This document shows positions 42,660 to 51,026 of a stretch of DNA of 64,000 nucleotides, piece after piece. The notes beneath the pieces were generated by a model. The model was not told where the DNA came from. It made no database searches and was given only the letters and a program-made list of their open reading frames with translations. The position numbers and the translations under genes were made by a program. Where the stretch lies: contig NZ_CP135439.1 of the NCBI RefSeq assembly GCF_032341995.1, positions 2,749,501 through 2,813,500 on the forward strand. The letters run 5' to 3'. Numbering within the stretch: the first letter of the stretch is position 1; every line of letters begins with the position of its first letter. The stretch is from Domibacillus sp. DTU_2020_1001157_1_SI_ALB_TIR_016 (lineage in GTDB: Bacteria > Bacillota > Bacilli > Bacillales > Domibacillaceae).

Positions 42660-44729
42660 TTATTCAAAGTCCGGTGCCTGACGGTGTTCTGTTCCTTCTT
42701 GATACGAGTAAGCAAGCTTGATCAGCGTCGGCTCGCTAAACGCTGTGCCAAGCATCTCCATGCCAATCGGCAGTCCTTCATCACTGAATCCGATTGGAAC
42801 CGACATTGCTGGATAGCCTGAGAATGGGCTTAATTTAGGATTCGGCCCGCCGCCCTGATCACCGCCAATTTTTTGCGGCAGTATAGCTGAAGTTGGATAC
42901 ACTAAAGCGTCTATATCCTGTTCTTCGTACACTTCCATTAAACTTTCAGTCGTCATTTTAGGACGATTTACGATGATGTCCTGATAAGTGGCATCTTCTT
43001 CTAGAGATACTTTCGCATCACGCGCTTTCATTGATTCTTCCATTGCAGGATGATATTTTCCGCTCGCGATAATCTCACTCAGCGATTTTACAGGTGCATT
43101 TTCTCCAAGCGAAGCTAAATAATCATTTAACTGAAATTTAAACTCATAGGAGCTTAAGCTTGGGTAAGCCATAATTTTATCCAGGTTTGGAATGGTCACA
43201 TCTACTACCTCCGCTCCGAGCGCTTCCATATCATCAATCGCCTGCTCGGTCGCTTCAATAATCTGCTCGTCTTCTCCAAACAGAGCTTTGACAACGCCGA
43301 TCCGCGCGCCTTTTAGCCCATCTTCATCCAGGTAATCAGTGTAGCTGTCCGGAATATGGCCATTGCTTTTTTCCGTGATCGGATCCGCCTCATCGTAACC
43401 AACAATTGCATCCAGCACAACAGCCGCGTCTTCCACAGTTCTAGCCAGCGGCCCGCCCGTGTCCTGCGTCAGTGCAAGTGGAATAATGCCATCCCGGCTG
43501 GCAAGACCCATTGTCGGCCTGATTCCAACCAGGTTGTTGAAAGAAGCCGGTACCCGAATCGAACCGCCTGTATCTGTTCCCAGCCCTGCTGCCGCAAAGT
43601 TTGAAGCAACAGCAGCACCGGTTCCGCCGCTTGAGCCGCCGGGATAACGTGTTAGGTCATACGGATTCAAAGTCTGCCCGCCCAATGAACTGTATGTATT
43701 AAAGCCGAAAGCAAATTCATGCAGGTTTGCTTTGCCGATAATGACGGCACCTTCCTCACGCAGCTTTGCTGTCTGGAAAGCATCATCCGGTGCCATCGAT
43801 CCTTCCAATGATAAGGAACCAGCTGTAGTTGGCATATCGACTGTGTCATAATTATCTTTTAATACAATAGGAATGCCATGCAGCGCTCCGCGGATTTTTC
43901 CTTCTGCCCGCTCTCTATCAAGCTGTTTTGCGGTTTCGATCGCTTGTGCGTTCACGGAGATCATTGAGTTGATCTTTGGCCCCTGCTGGTCAAACTTTTC
44001 GATACGATCCAAATAAAAACGGACCAGCTCTTCTGAAGTCAATTTCCCTTCTTCCATCGCGGCACTCATTTCAGCAATGGTTGCTTCTTCTATATCGAAC
44101 TGCTCAACCAGTTCTTTTTGGAGAAAGTGAAACAGCCGTAAAATGGTTGCGGCAGATTGTTCACGTGTCATATGCAAGGCTGGATTGAACTTGCCGTTCG
44201 TGTCGCCATACATAAATTCAGCTCTTTCAACCGCTCCGATCGAACCGGCAAACGCCCCGTCATCCTTCACATCCTTGAACGATTCGGCTGCAGACGCAAG
44301 CTCCGCGGTTTCGGCTAAAATTCTGGCAGCCTGCTCGCGTGAAACCGGCTCGTTTGGCCGGAATGTTCCGTCGCTGTAACCAGCAATCCAGCCTTTTTCC
44401 GCCGCTTTTAAAATCGCGGGTCCTAATGTGCTCGCGGCAGGAACATCTTTAAATGTTTCCGAGGAACCGTCTGGCAGCTCCTCTCCACCGGCTGACTCGT
44501 ATACAGCTACAACGAGCCGGGCAAATTCCCCTCTCGTCACAGCCTGCTTCGGTTTAAATGTGCCATCTATGTATCCGCTGACTAAACCACGCTCTTTTGC
44601 TTCTGTTACTTCTGCTGCCAGCCGTCCTTCTACATCTGAAAACTCGGCTCCCGCTGTTGTCGCAAACACGCTCAGCCCCATAGTAATACTTGCTGTAAAC
44701 AGTGCAGCTGTTTTACTTTGTTTCTTCAT
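42660..44729 (-). CDS. Surface-anchored amidase: three SLH domains + amidase signature domain
   Basis: The 689-residue protein has a signal peptide (AALFTASITMGLSVFATTAG), three SLH domains (about 30-205; GYIDGTFKPKQAVTRGEFAR, then GYSDGTFRPNEPVSREQAAR and a weaker third), then an amidase-signature domain (about 215-689). The Ser-cisSer-Lys triad is present: PIVLKDNYD, PGGSSGGTGAAV and GTDTGGSIRVPASF. It should hydrolyse an amide while bound to the cell wall; the substrate is unknown. It is a single gene, leftward, with ATG behind GAGGAGG. Confidence 0.9.
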   Translation of the reverse strand: MKKQSKTAALFTASITMGLSVFATTAGAEFSDVEGRLAAEVTEAKERGLVSGYIDGTFKPKQAVTRGEFARLVVAVYESAGGEELPDGSSETFKDVPAASTLGPAILKAAEKGWIAGYSDGTFRPNEPVSREQAARILAETAELASAAESFKDVKDDGAFAGSIGAVERAEFMYGDTNGKFNPALHMTREQSAATILRLFHFLQKELVEQFDIEEATIAEMSAAMEEGKLTSEELVRFYLDRIEKFDQQGPKINSMISVNAQAIETAKQLDRERAEGKIRGALHGIPIVLKDNYDTVDMPTTAGSLSLEGSMAPDDAFQTAKLREEGAVIIGKANLHEFAFGFNTYSSLGGQTLNPYDLTRYPGGSSGGTGAAVASNFAAAGLGTDTGGSIRVPASFNNLVGIRPTMGLASRDGIIPLALTQDTGGPLARTVEDAAVVLDAIVGYDEADPITEKSNGHIPDSYTDYLDEDGLKGARIGVVKALFGEDEQIIEATEQAIDDMEALGAEVVDVTIPNLDKIMAYPSLSSYEFKFQLNDYLASLGENAPVKSLSEIIASGKYHPAMEESMKARDAKVSLEEDATYQDIIVNRPKMTTESLMEVYEEQDIDALVYPTSAILPQKIGGDQGGGPNPKLSPFSGYPAMSVPIGFSDEGLPIGMEMLGTAFSEPTLIKLAYSYQEGTEHRQAPDFE

Positions 44730-44855
44730 GCCATCTCCTCCTCTAGCTATCTACTTTTTAAATTAGCAAATTCAAGTTCTCATTTCTCTTTTCATGTAAT
44801 ATTTCCTCACATGATTTAAAGAAAGCCATTTCTACTTGATTGGGAGGAAATAAAA

Positions 44856-44887
44856 AAAACAAGCGCAAATCGATTTGCGCTTGTTTT
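44856..44887. terminator. Bidirectional terminator of the lipoprotein gene
   Basis: A perfect 15-bp stem around a CG centre (AAAACAAGCGCAAAT / ATTTGCGCTTGTTTT) overlapping the lipoprotein stop codon. Confidence 0.85.
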
Positions 44888-45335
44888 ACTGGCCGAGCTT
44901 TTCTATATTATTCCGGAGCTCCTGAAGTTCCTGGACCGTCTTTAACAGTTCCGTATTTTCTAAAAGAGCAGCCGGGTCAAGTGTACCGTTTTCGATCTTG
45001 CTGTTTACTTCATTTAAACCTGATTCAAGCTGTGCACTGTAATCAAGGAGCTTTTCATGCACGCCTTCCGCAATGACCGGCGCTTCCATTTGCTGTACCT
45101 GGTCAATTTCCTGCTGCATGTTTTCAAGCTGTCCTTGCGCATCCTCCATCAAGCTTGGATTTGATGCAGCATTTTCAAGCAGCGCCGGAATATCACTCGC
45201 AAACTGCTGTGTTTCATCTAAAAAGCCTGATATATCATTGGCATAGGTTAACGTATCATTGGCTTGGTCGAGCAGGCTGCACCCGCTTAATAGAATAGCA
45301 GACAGCCCGGCAGCCGCGGCCCATTTTAACATCAT
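44886..45335 (-). CDS. DUF6376-like lipoprotein
   Basis: The 149-residue protein has a lipoprotein signal peptide with lipobox LLSGC at residues 16-20. A helical, acidic body follows (LTYANDISGFLDETQQFASD; VIAEGVHEKLLDYSAQLESG). It resembles DUF6376 lipoproteins of Bacillus, a call made from memory. It is exported and membrane-anchored, of unknown function. ATG 45335 follows GGAGGAAATG. Confidence 0.75.
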   Translation of the reverse strand: MMLKWAAAAGLSAILLSGCSLLDQANDTLTYANDISGFLDETQQFASDIPALLENAASNPSLMEDAQGQLENMQQEIDQVQQMEAPVIAEGVHEKLLDYSAQLESGLNEVNSKIENGTLDPAALLENTELLKTVQELQELRNNIEKLGQ

Positions 45336-45410
45336 GTCATTTCCTCCCGTTTCTTCGTTATCTAGTATACGAATGATACAAGCAAATGGATTCATTTCTT
45401 TCACAAAAAA

Positions 45411-45435
45411 ATTCACCGGCTTTGAGCCGGTGAAT
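45411..45435. terminator. Terminator hairpin at the left of repeat C
   Basis: Stem ATTCACCGGCT / AGCCGGTGAAT, with an A-run to its left that reads as a T-run on the minus strand. It probably terminates the cobalamin operon after reading through repeat C. Unlike copies A and B, no second copy is found at the right end of the repeat. Confidence 0.7.
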
Positions 45436-45583
45436 GAGGGTGTAGACAAAATAAGAAAGCAGGCTGATTGAAAACACCTGCTCTTCCAGGAACGCCGCCG
45501 ACTGAGAAGCGGAGTGACCGTTTTCGGGTCATGAGCATTCGCAGACGGCAAGTGACGCCGAAAACGGACGTTTGCGGGCAGCC
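45436..45583. repeat. Dispersed foldable repeat, copy C
   Basis: It begins GAGGGTGTAGACAAAATAAG and ends GCGGGCAGCC immediately before the cblS stop codon. It has the same internal motifs as copies A and B and no ORF. On the minus strand it forms the 3' untranslated region of the long cobalamin operon. Confidence 0.8.
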
Positions 45584-46258
45584 TTATTCAACGAGGCGCA
45601 GCCGGTAAAGCCGGCCTGCCGCTTCTTCGATTCGCTGTGCCGCTCCTTCTTCAAAGGCAACTAAAAAACAAGTAGACGGTCCGGCTGATTTTTTCATATC
45701 CAGCTCGCAGCGGCCCTTTTTGCCGGAAAGCTGCTCAAGCTCATAGGCAATTCCTTTTGACCCGACAGGTAAAACGGCCCGGACACCTTCCATTTTGACG
45801 ATTTCATGAAAAACAGCAAGAGGCGCTACATCTTCTGCGCATTCCAGTACTTCATTGCCGACGAGCGGCCTGCCGACAACGCCGTACTGTACTTCGCTTC
45901 CTTCCACACAGCCGGCTTCCCGAGCGGGCAGGCCGATGATGACCATGCCGGCGGCTGACTGAAGCATACTGAAGTTCGATTCTGTACTGCCGGTCACCTC
46001 CAGTGCACAGCCAAGCTCAGCAGCCGCCCGCTGAGCCCCTTCCTTGAGCGGCTTCCATGCCGCATCTCCGGAGAAATTATGAAGAACTGCCGCAAACGGC
46101 TCTCCGCCAGCAGCAATACATTCCATTAAAGCAACCCGGGCTGAAAAGTAACCAACTACTTCATACGGAGCCCGGACGGCATCATGCTCCTTTTCTCCAA
46201 TAGCGCCGCTGTTATCAGCAGCGATAATCAGTCCGTTTGTTCGAATTACATCACGCAT
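45584..46258 (-). CDS. cblS: Alpha-ribazole kinase, CblS-like
   Basis: The 224-residue protein has an AIR-synthase/PurM-like look (NGLIIAADNSGAIGEKEHDA; LVGNEVL; LPVGSKGIAYELEQL). It matches the CblS group, which phosphorylates alpha-ribazole to its 5'-phosphate for the lower ligand of cobalamin. The pairing with an ECF S-component gene (cblT) overlapping its start supports this. It is the last gene of the corrinoid operon. ATG 46258 has only a weak RBS and probably depends on coupling. Confidence 0.82.
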   Translation of the reverse strand: MRDVIRTNGLIIAADNSGAIGEKEHDAVRAPYEVVGYFSARVALMECIAAGGEPFAAVLHNFSGDAAWKPLKEGAQRAAAELGCALEVTGSTESNFSMLQSAAGMVIIGLPAREAGCVEGSEVQYGVVGRPLVGNEVLECAEDVAPLAVFHEIVKMEGVRAVLPVGSKGIAYELEQLSGKKGRCELDMKKSAGPSTCFLVAFEEGAAQRIEEAAGRLYRLRLVE

Positions 46259-46739
46259 AAAAACGTCCATACCGTTTCTTAAATAGAGGTACAAGGCGAG
46301 GAAGCAATATATAAGCGGCTGCACCGTTGATCAAAGCAGCAACTCCAATCGCCGGTACCGAGCTTACATAAAACGCCATACCCATAAAGGGGATAAAGGG
46401 CGCCGGCAGCACGATTCCATTTAAAAAGACAAAGACCGGCAGGGCCAGCCATTTCCAGCCTGATCGGTACATCCTGCCGAACACCCACATAACGGCGGCC
46501 ATTTCCGCTGCCACAATCCCGTGCAGCGGCCCCATCGGAAAGCCGCCGAACAGCGCTGAGACGATATGGCCAAAAGCACCGATCAAGGCACCTGCGGCCG
46601 GGCCCAGCAAAACCGCACCAATCAGTGCCGGAAATGAATCAAGCGCCACACTTGAAACAGGTGCCGGCACTTTTATCATCCCGCCCGCCACAGACAGCGC
46701 AATAAACAGTGCCAGCCAGCTTACTTTTCCCGCTCTCAT
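46251..46739 (-). CDS. cblT: Alpha-ribazole transporter S-component, CblT-like
   Basis: The 162-residue protein has about five or six membrane helices and the ECF substrate-component pattern (KVPAPVSSVALDSFPALIGA; GALIGAFGHIVSALFGGFPM). Together with the adjoining kinase it fits the CblT-CblS salvage pair. It would need energy-coupling EcfA/T proteins encoded elsewhere. Its ATG overlaps the stop of the adenosyltransferase gene (ATGA). Confidence 0.82.
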   Translation of the reverse strand: MRAGKVSWLALFIALSVAGGMIKVPAPVSSVALDSFPALIGAVLLGPAAGALIGAFGHIVSALFGGFPMGPLHGIVAAEMAAVMWVFGRMYRSGWKWLALPVFVFLNGIVLPAPFIPFMGMAFYVSSVPAIGVAALINGAAAYILLPRLVPLFKKRYGRFYA

Positions 46740-47323
46740 GATTTGTCCTCTTTCCGTTTTCCTTTCCGGAAAACATTCGCGCTCCGAACGTACTCCACAT
46801 CTTTCACACCTTCACGAAAGTTAATAACACGGGCAATGGCAAAGAAATAGTCTGATAAACGGTTTAAATATTTCAGCGTCACCGGGTGCACTTCTTCACC
46901 CGTGCGCATAAGCGCGACAACAAGACGTTCCGCCCGGCGTGCTACTGTGCGTGCCAAATGAATATGGGCAGAGCCTTTTGAGCCGCCCGGCAGGATAAAT
47001 CGTTCCAGCTCCGGCGCTTCCTGAATATACGTGTCAATTTTTACTTCCATGTTATCAATCGATTCCTGCTGCAGCTTAAAACCGCGTTTCCCATTGATCG
47101 TAGCTAGATCACCGCCACAGTCAAACAGTTCATGCTGAATGGTTTCCAGATCCGCCAGAATATCATGAAAATTGACCGGGTCAAGCTCAGTCATCGCTAT
47201 GCCGACAACTGAATTTAATTCATCAACTGTGCCATAGGCGTCTACCCGGACATTGTCTTTGCCAACCCGTCCTCCGATAATGCTCGTTTCTCCTTTGTCG
47301 CCTGTTCGTGTATACAGTCTCAT
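46736..47323 (-). CDS. yvqK: Cob(I)alamin adenosyltransferase, PduO type
   Basis: This 195-residue PduO/YvqK-type enzyme shows the N-terminal ATP-binding TRTGDKGETSIIGG, VDELNSVVGIA and the conserved SAHIHLARTVARRAERLVVA. It adenosylates corrinoids with ATP. ATG 47323 follows AAAGGAGGAAAC and overlaps the stop of the CobU-like gene. It is also called cobA/pduO in other annotations. Confidence 0.93.
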   Translation of the reverse strand: MRLYTRTGDKGETSIIGGRVGKDNVRVDAYGTVDELNSVVGIAMTELDPVNFHDILADLETIQHELFDCGGDLATINGKRGFKLQQESIDNMEVKIDTYIQEAPELERFILPGGSKGSAHIHLARTVARRAERLVVALMRTGEEVHPVTLKYLNRLSDYFFAIARVINFREGVKDVEYVRSANVFRKGKRKEDKS

Positions 47324-47745
47324 TCTGTTTCCTCCTTTATTGTTTCGGCAATACCATACCAGACGGTGTCTACACGTCTGGAGGCGGCTGCCGTATCTTG
47401 AAAACACCAGCCCGCTGCATCACGGAAAAAACGGTCAAAAGCATTCATTGGCACAATGCCTTTTGTAATATCCGTCCCAATTAAAATCACTATTCGGTCT
47501 TCTTTTTGCCACTTCTCCAGCTGTTTTCGAAACAGCAGCCGGGCTTCCTCCGGTGTTTCAGACCGCTCCAGCAGGGCACGTATATACCGCTCTATCCCTT
47601 CCAATACAACGATTTCTTCCCTTAATTCAGGTGCTTCCTTTTCTTTATAAAACGAATGCCACTGGTGCGGTTTCTGCTCCAGCCCATAAAAAGCGGTCAC
47701 CCATTTTTTCTTGCCGTTAAAGGCACCGCCCGTAACGAAGTGCAT
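47320..47745 (-). CDS. CobU-like protein with altered P-loop
   Basis: The 141-residue protein opens MHFVTGGAFNGKKKWVTAFY, a CobU-type start in which the P-loop GGxRSGKS is changed to GGAFNGKKKW, losing the usual Ser/Thr after Lys. Later parts (ILIGTDITKGIVPM; RFFRDAAGWCFQDTAAASRR) correspond to the CobU region that binds cobinamide and the R-x-N segment. A true CobU is encoded at 50484-51026, so this one may have another or accessory role. It overlaps cobC by 49 bases. ATG 47745 follows GGAGGGGG. Confidence 0.75.
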   Translation of the reverse strand: MHFVTGGAFNGKKKWVTAFYGLEQKPHQWHSFYKEKEAPELREEIVVLEGIERYIRALLERSETPEEARLLFRKQLEKWQKEDRIVILIGTDITKGIVPMNAFDRFFRDAAGWCFQDTAAASRRVDTVWYGIAETIKEETE

Positions 47746-48308
47746 CGTTTCCCCCTCCTCATGTCGGCCAGGCTTCCCGAAAGCTCGAACCCCTGCCCAT
47801 TTTCTGATGTCCATTCACCAAATCCTTTTGCTTCCGGCGCCCGAACCGATAATAAATGGCGGATCACACCCCCATGGGTCACAAGCGCCGCACGCTGGAT
47901 GTTCCGCTCAGCCATTTCGTTTAATACATCGCGAAACCCTTCTTCCACCCGTTTGGCGAAGGAGGCATACGAATCGCCGCCCGGTACTGGAAGAGAGTAG
48001 TCCTCAAGCCAGCGCTGATAAGCAGGTTCATGCTCCAGCTCAACATGGGTTTTCCCTTCCCACTCCCCAAAATGAAACTCACGCAGTTTGTCGAACACGG
48101 TTTGCGGCTGCGCCCAAAACACTGAGGCAGTTTGCCTGCAGCGCACTAAATCACTTGTTACGATCCAATCATACTCTGCCATTGGCCGCCCAAGCGCCGC
48201 TCTTCCGCTTTCGCTGAGCGGCACATCGGTCCAGCCGCAGAATTGCTTCCTCTCGTTTGCTTCTGTTATTCCATGCCGAAAGAGACCGACAGCCACACAA
48301 TCATCCAT
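47697..48308 (-). CDS. cobC: Alpha-ribazole phosphatase-like histidine phosphatase
   Basis: The 203-residue protein belongs to the phosphoglycerate-mutase superfamily: GLFRHGITEANERKQFCGWT contains the RHG active site, with LREFHFGEWEGKTH and VTHGGVIRHLL. In the cobalamin operon it should remove the phosphate from alpha-ribazole phosphate or adenosylcobalamin phosphate. ATG 48308 lies within the 3' end of cobS (43-base overlap). The RBS spacing is loose, so the start could be a few codons later. Confidence 0.85.
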   Translation of the reverse strand: MDDCVAVGLFRHGITEANERKQFCGWTDVPLSESGRAALGRPMAEYDWIVTSDLVRCRQTASVFWAQPQTVFDKLREFHFGEWEGKTHVELEHEPAYQRWLEDYSLPVPGGDSYASFAKRVEEGFRDVLNEMAERNIQRAALVTHGGVIRHLLSVRAPEAKGFGEWTSENGQGFELSGSLADMRRGKRCTSLRAVPLTARKNG

Positions 48309-49042
48309 AACAGCAGTTCCGCTCCTTCCTGTGAAGCACCGAGTAAATCTCCGGTCATTCCGCCGAATTCTTTTTTCATGGTGCCTTTTATCCATATAAA
48401 ATATATCCACGAAGCACCTGCCATTACCCAAAACATAGGGTGAAGTGTATAAACAAGCACAGCGATTAGGAAAAAACAGCCGTAGACAAATGGCAGTGAA
48501 GCAGAGCGCCCTTGTTGAAAAAAAGCAGCTAAGCCTTCTTCTTTCGCCGGCGGTACGTACTGAAGCAGAAGGCCGGTGAGCGCCTGTGCAAAAAACGGAA
48601 TGAGAACGATGCTGTATGTATATCCGCTGCCAGCACGCACCGTTTCGTAAATAAATAGAAATTTAGCTGCTAAAAGCAAAACAAGGGCCAGGACTCCGAA
48701 TGCACCCATATGGGGATCTTTTAAAATAGCAAGCCTCTTTTCCTTATCACGAAAGGAAAAATGGGCGTCTGCCCAGTCCATCCATCCGTCCAAATGCAGT
48801 CCTCCGGTTAACGCAATGGGCAGCAGCCAGACAAGAAATGCAGCGGACAGCACTGAAAAGGGACTCCATTCCAGCAGCATCCAAAAAGCGCCGGCATAGA
48901 TACATCCTTTCGCAATGCCAAGCAGCGGCAGTAAATGCAGAACAGCTTTTCGCTCAGCCCGCTCCATGGGCAAAGTTCGGTGCAAAGGAACGATCGTAAA
49001 AAATTGCAGGATGATCCCGGCAGCGTATAAGTAGGATTTCAT
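48266..49042 (-). CDS. cobS: Adenosylcobinamide-GDP ribazoletransferase
   Basis: The 258-residue polytopic membrane protein has CobS motifs: ILQFFTIVPL, ALTGGLHLDGWMDWADAHFS and ILKDPHMGAFGV. It joins adenosylcobinamide-GDP to alpha-ribazole (phosphate), the last assembly step of cobalamin. Its ATG overlaps the cobQ stop. Confidence 0.93.
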   Translation of the reverse strand: MKSYLYAAGIILQFFTIVPLHRTLPMERAERKAVLHLLPLLGIAKGCIYAGAFWMLLEWSPFSVLSAAFLVWLLPIALTGGLHLDGWMDWADAHFSFRDKEKRLAILKDPHMGAFGVLALVLLLAAKFLFIYETVRAGSGYTYSIVLIPFFAQALTGLLLQYVPPAKEEGLAAFFQQGRSASLPFVYGCFFLIAVLVYTLHPMFWVMAGASWIYFIWIKGTMKKEFGGMTGDLLGASQEGAELLLWMIVWLSVSFGME

Positions 49043-50496
49043 TGCCGATCCTCCAAAATAGCCTCAAACGCCGGCCAATCAAGATACTTCTCAAGATGAG
49101 CGGCAATCCGGTCATAGGTGCCATCCCGGTTTATATCTGCCGGCGGCCGCTTCGTCAGACCCTTTTCCAGACGAAGCCTATTCAGCCAGTCGGCTCGAAA
49201 AGCATCATTGTAAAATAAATGATGTAAATACGTACCGCAAAGCCGCCCATCTTCTGAACGATAGCCGTCCGCATGCGAAGCCCCCGTTAAAAATGGCGGG
49301 CCGTCTACGGTCGTCCGGCCAAAGTGAATTTCATAACCGGACAGTGGAATCCCATTCGCTGTTCCTGTTGTACGGATGACCGTTTTTTTCTTTTGGAATA
49401 CCGTATCAGCCGGAATCAGGCTAAGTGCTCGTTCAATCGAACCCGGCACCCCGGTGTCACGGCCTTCCGGATCAACCAGCTCTCTTCCCATGAGCTGAAA
49501 GCCGCCGCATAAGCCCATAACCGTTCCTCCTTTTTCGGCAAAGGAACAGATTTTTTGGGCGAGACCGGTGTCTTTTAAAAAGCGGAGATCCGCAAAAGCG
49601 CTTTTTGTACCTGGAATAATGACCGCATCCGGCTGCCCAAACGTATCCGCACTGCCCACCCAGTGCACACTCACATCTTCCTCAAATGCAAACGGTTCTA
49701 TATCACTTCCATTGGATACGTACGGCAGACGGATAACAGCAAGCTTTATATGGGCTCCCTCCCGGTTTACATTGCGGATCGAAAGAGAATCCTCTCCTTC
49801 AAGCGCATGCCCCGGCAAAAACGGAAGAACCGCGAGAACAGGAATACCCGTATAATCTTCTATCCACTTTTTCCCGTCTTCAAAGAAAGCAGGGTCACCG
49901 TGAAACCGGTTTATGATAATGCCTTTTACCCTCCTGCGTTCTTCTTCCTCTAAAAGAGCGAGTGTTCCGACAAGCGAGGCAAACAGGCCGCCGCGGTCGA
50001 TATCTGCTGTTAAAAGAACAGGCACATCCGCAAGCTCCGCCGTTTTCATGTTCACGACTTCCCGTTTTTTCAAATTCATTTCAACGGGACTGCCAGCACC
50101 TTCAATCACAAGTGTATCGCCCAGCCTTTCTGCTTCTGCCAGCCCTGTTTGAATAGCGGAAATGGCCTGCTCATAATAGGACTTTCTGTACGCCATGCCA
50201 GACATGACTTCAAGCCGTTCCCCAAACAGCACAATTTCCGACGAGCCATTGCCCGCAGGCTTTAAAAGCAGCGGATTCATGAAGGGACTGGCCTCAAGGC
50301 CCGCCGCCTCGGCCTGCAGTCCCTGCGCCCGGCCGATTTCTTTTCCGTCGGCTGTCACGTAGGAGTTATTCGATACATTTTGCGGCTTAAATGGAACAGG
50401 CCGGTATCCTTTTTGCAAAAGAAGACGGCAAAGAGCCGTCGCAACGAAGCTTTTTCCCGCATCGGAAGAGGTTCCTTGAATCATCACTCCGCGCAT
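49039..50496 (-). CDS. cobQ: Cobyric acid synthase
   Basis: This 485-residue amidase has an N-terminal P-loop-like GVMIQGTSSDAGKSFVATAL and a C-terminal glutamine-amidotransferase domain with the Cys in GTVMGLCGGFQLMGREL and the later His in GTYLHHLF. It amidates adenosylcobyrinic acid diamide. In a genome with only late genes it can act on scavenged corrinoids made free by CbiZ. ATG 50496 follows GGCGGG; the upstream extension is not likely to be real. Confidence 0.93.
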   Translation of the reverse strand: MRGVMIQGTSSDAGKSFVATALCRLLLQKGYRPVPFKPQNVSNNSYVTADGKEIGRAQGLQAEAAGLEASPFMNPLLLKPAGNGSSEIVLFGERLEVMSGMAYRKSYYEQAISAIQTGLAEAERLGDTLVIEGAGSPVEMNLKKREVVNMKTAELADVPVLLTADIDRGGLFASLVGTLALLEEEERRRVKGIIINRFHGDPAFFEDGKKWIEDYTGIPVLAVLPFLPGHALEGEDSLSIRNVNREGAHIKLAVIRLPYVSNGSDIEPFAFEEDVSVHWVGSADTFGQPDAVIIPGTKSAFADLRFLKDTGLAQKICSFAEKGGTVMGLCGGFQLMGRELVDPEGRDTGVPGSIERALSLIPADTVFQKKKTVIRTTGTANGIPLSGYEIHFGRTTVDGPPFLTGASHADGYRSEDGRLCGTYLHHLFYNDAFRADWLNRLRLEKGLTKRPPADINRDGTYDRIAAHLEKYLDWPAFEAILEDRQ

Positions 50497-51026
50497 AAAA
50501 TCCCGCCTTTCTTGACAATGGGAATACCGTGCTCTACTAAAATAGCAGTCTCGCATTCCTGTACAAGCCGCTGGTGAACCAGGCCGAGCTTTTTCGCATA
50601 CTGCGCCGTCAATTCACCCGGCATCGGCTCGAATGACAGCTCGTTGGAAACAAGAACGACCGCATGCGCCCGGCCAGCCAGCGAAAGCAAATCACTTACG
50701 ATTCGTTCGTCTGCTTCGGAGACTGGCTTGTCCTCACGAAAAAACTCACCGGCCAAAAGCGTTGTAATACAATCGACCAGCAGTATATCAGACGGCGCTG
50801 TCTCGATCTGGCCCAGGTCGACAGATTGTTCCACCGTTATCCATCTGGCACCTGAGTTTGCCCGGCGATCTTGATGGTGCCGGATACGTTCCTTCATTTC
50901 GCTGTCTGTCCGCTGTCCGCATGCTGCATAAACGAGCCGGCTTTCCTCATAGGCCAGCTGCATCGCTAGCTTTTCAGCCAGGCTGCTTTTTCCGCTGCGG
51001 ACACCTCCTGTAATAAAAACGATCAT
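50484..51026 (-). CDS. cobU: Adenosylcobinamide kinase / guanylyltransferase
   Basis: The 180-residue protein has the canonical P-loop FITGGVRSGKSSLAEKLA, RIRHHQDRRA with the guanylylated His, LVDCITTLLAGEF and VLVSNELSFEPMP. It phosphorylates adenosylcobinamide and converts it to the GDP form. ATG 51026 is behind GGAAGGCG. It lies between cobD and cobQ with short overlaps on both sides. Confidence 0.93.
   Translation of the reverse strand: MIVFITGGVRSGKSSLAEKLAMQLAYEESRLVYAACGQRTDSEMKERIRHHQDRRANSGARWITVEQSVDLGQIETAPSDILLVDCITTLLAGEFFREDKPVSEADERIVSDLLSLAGRAHAVVLVSNELSFEPMPGELTAQYAKKLGLVHQRLVQECETAILVEHGIPIVKKGGILCAE

Noticed and set aside
47340..47380. GTGTCTACACG as another copy of the dispersed repeat
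   Set aside because: Only about ten bases match and it lies inside coding sequence without the repeat body or hairpins.
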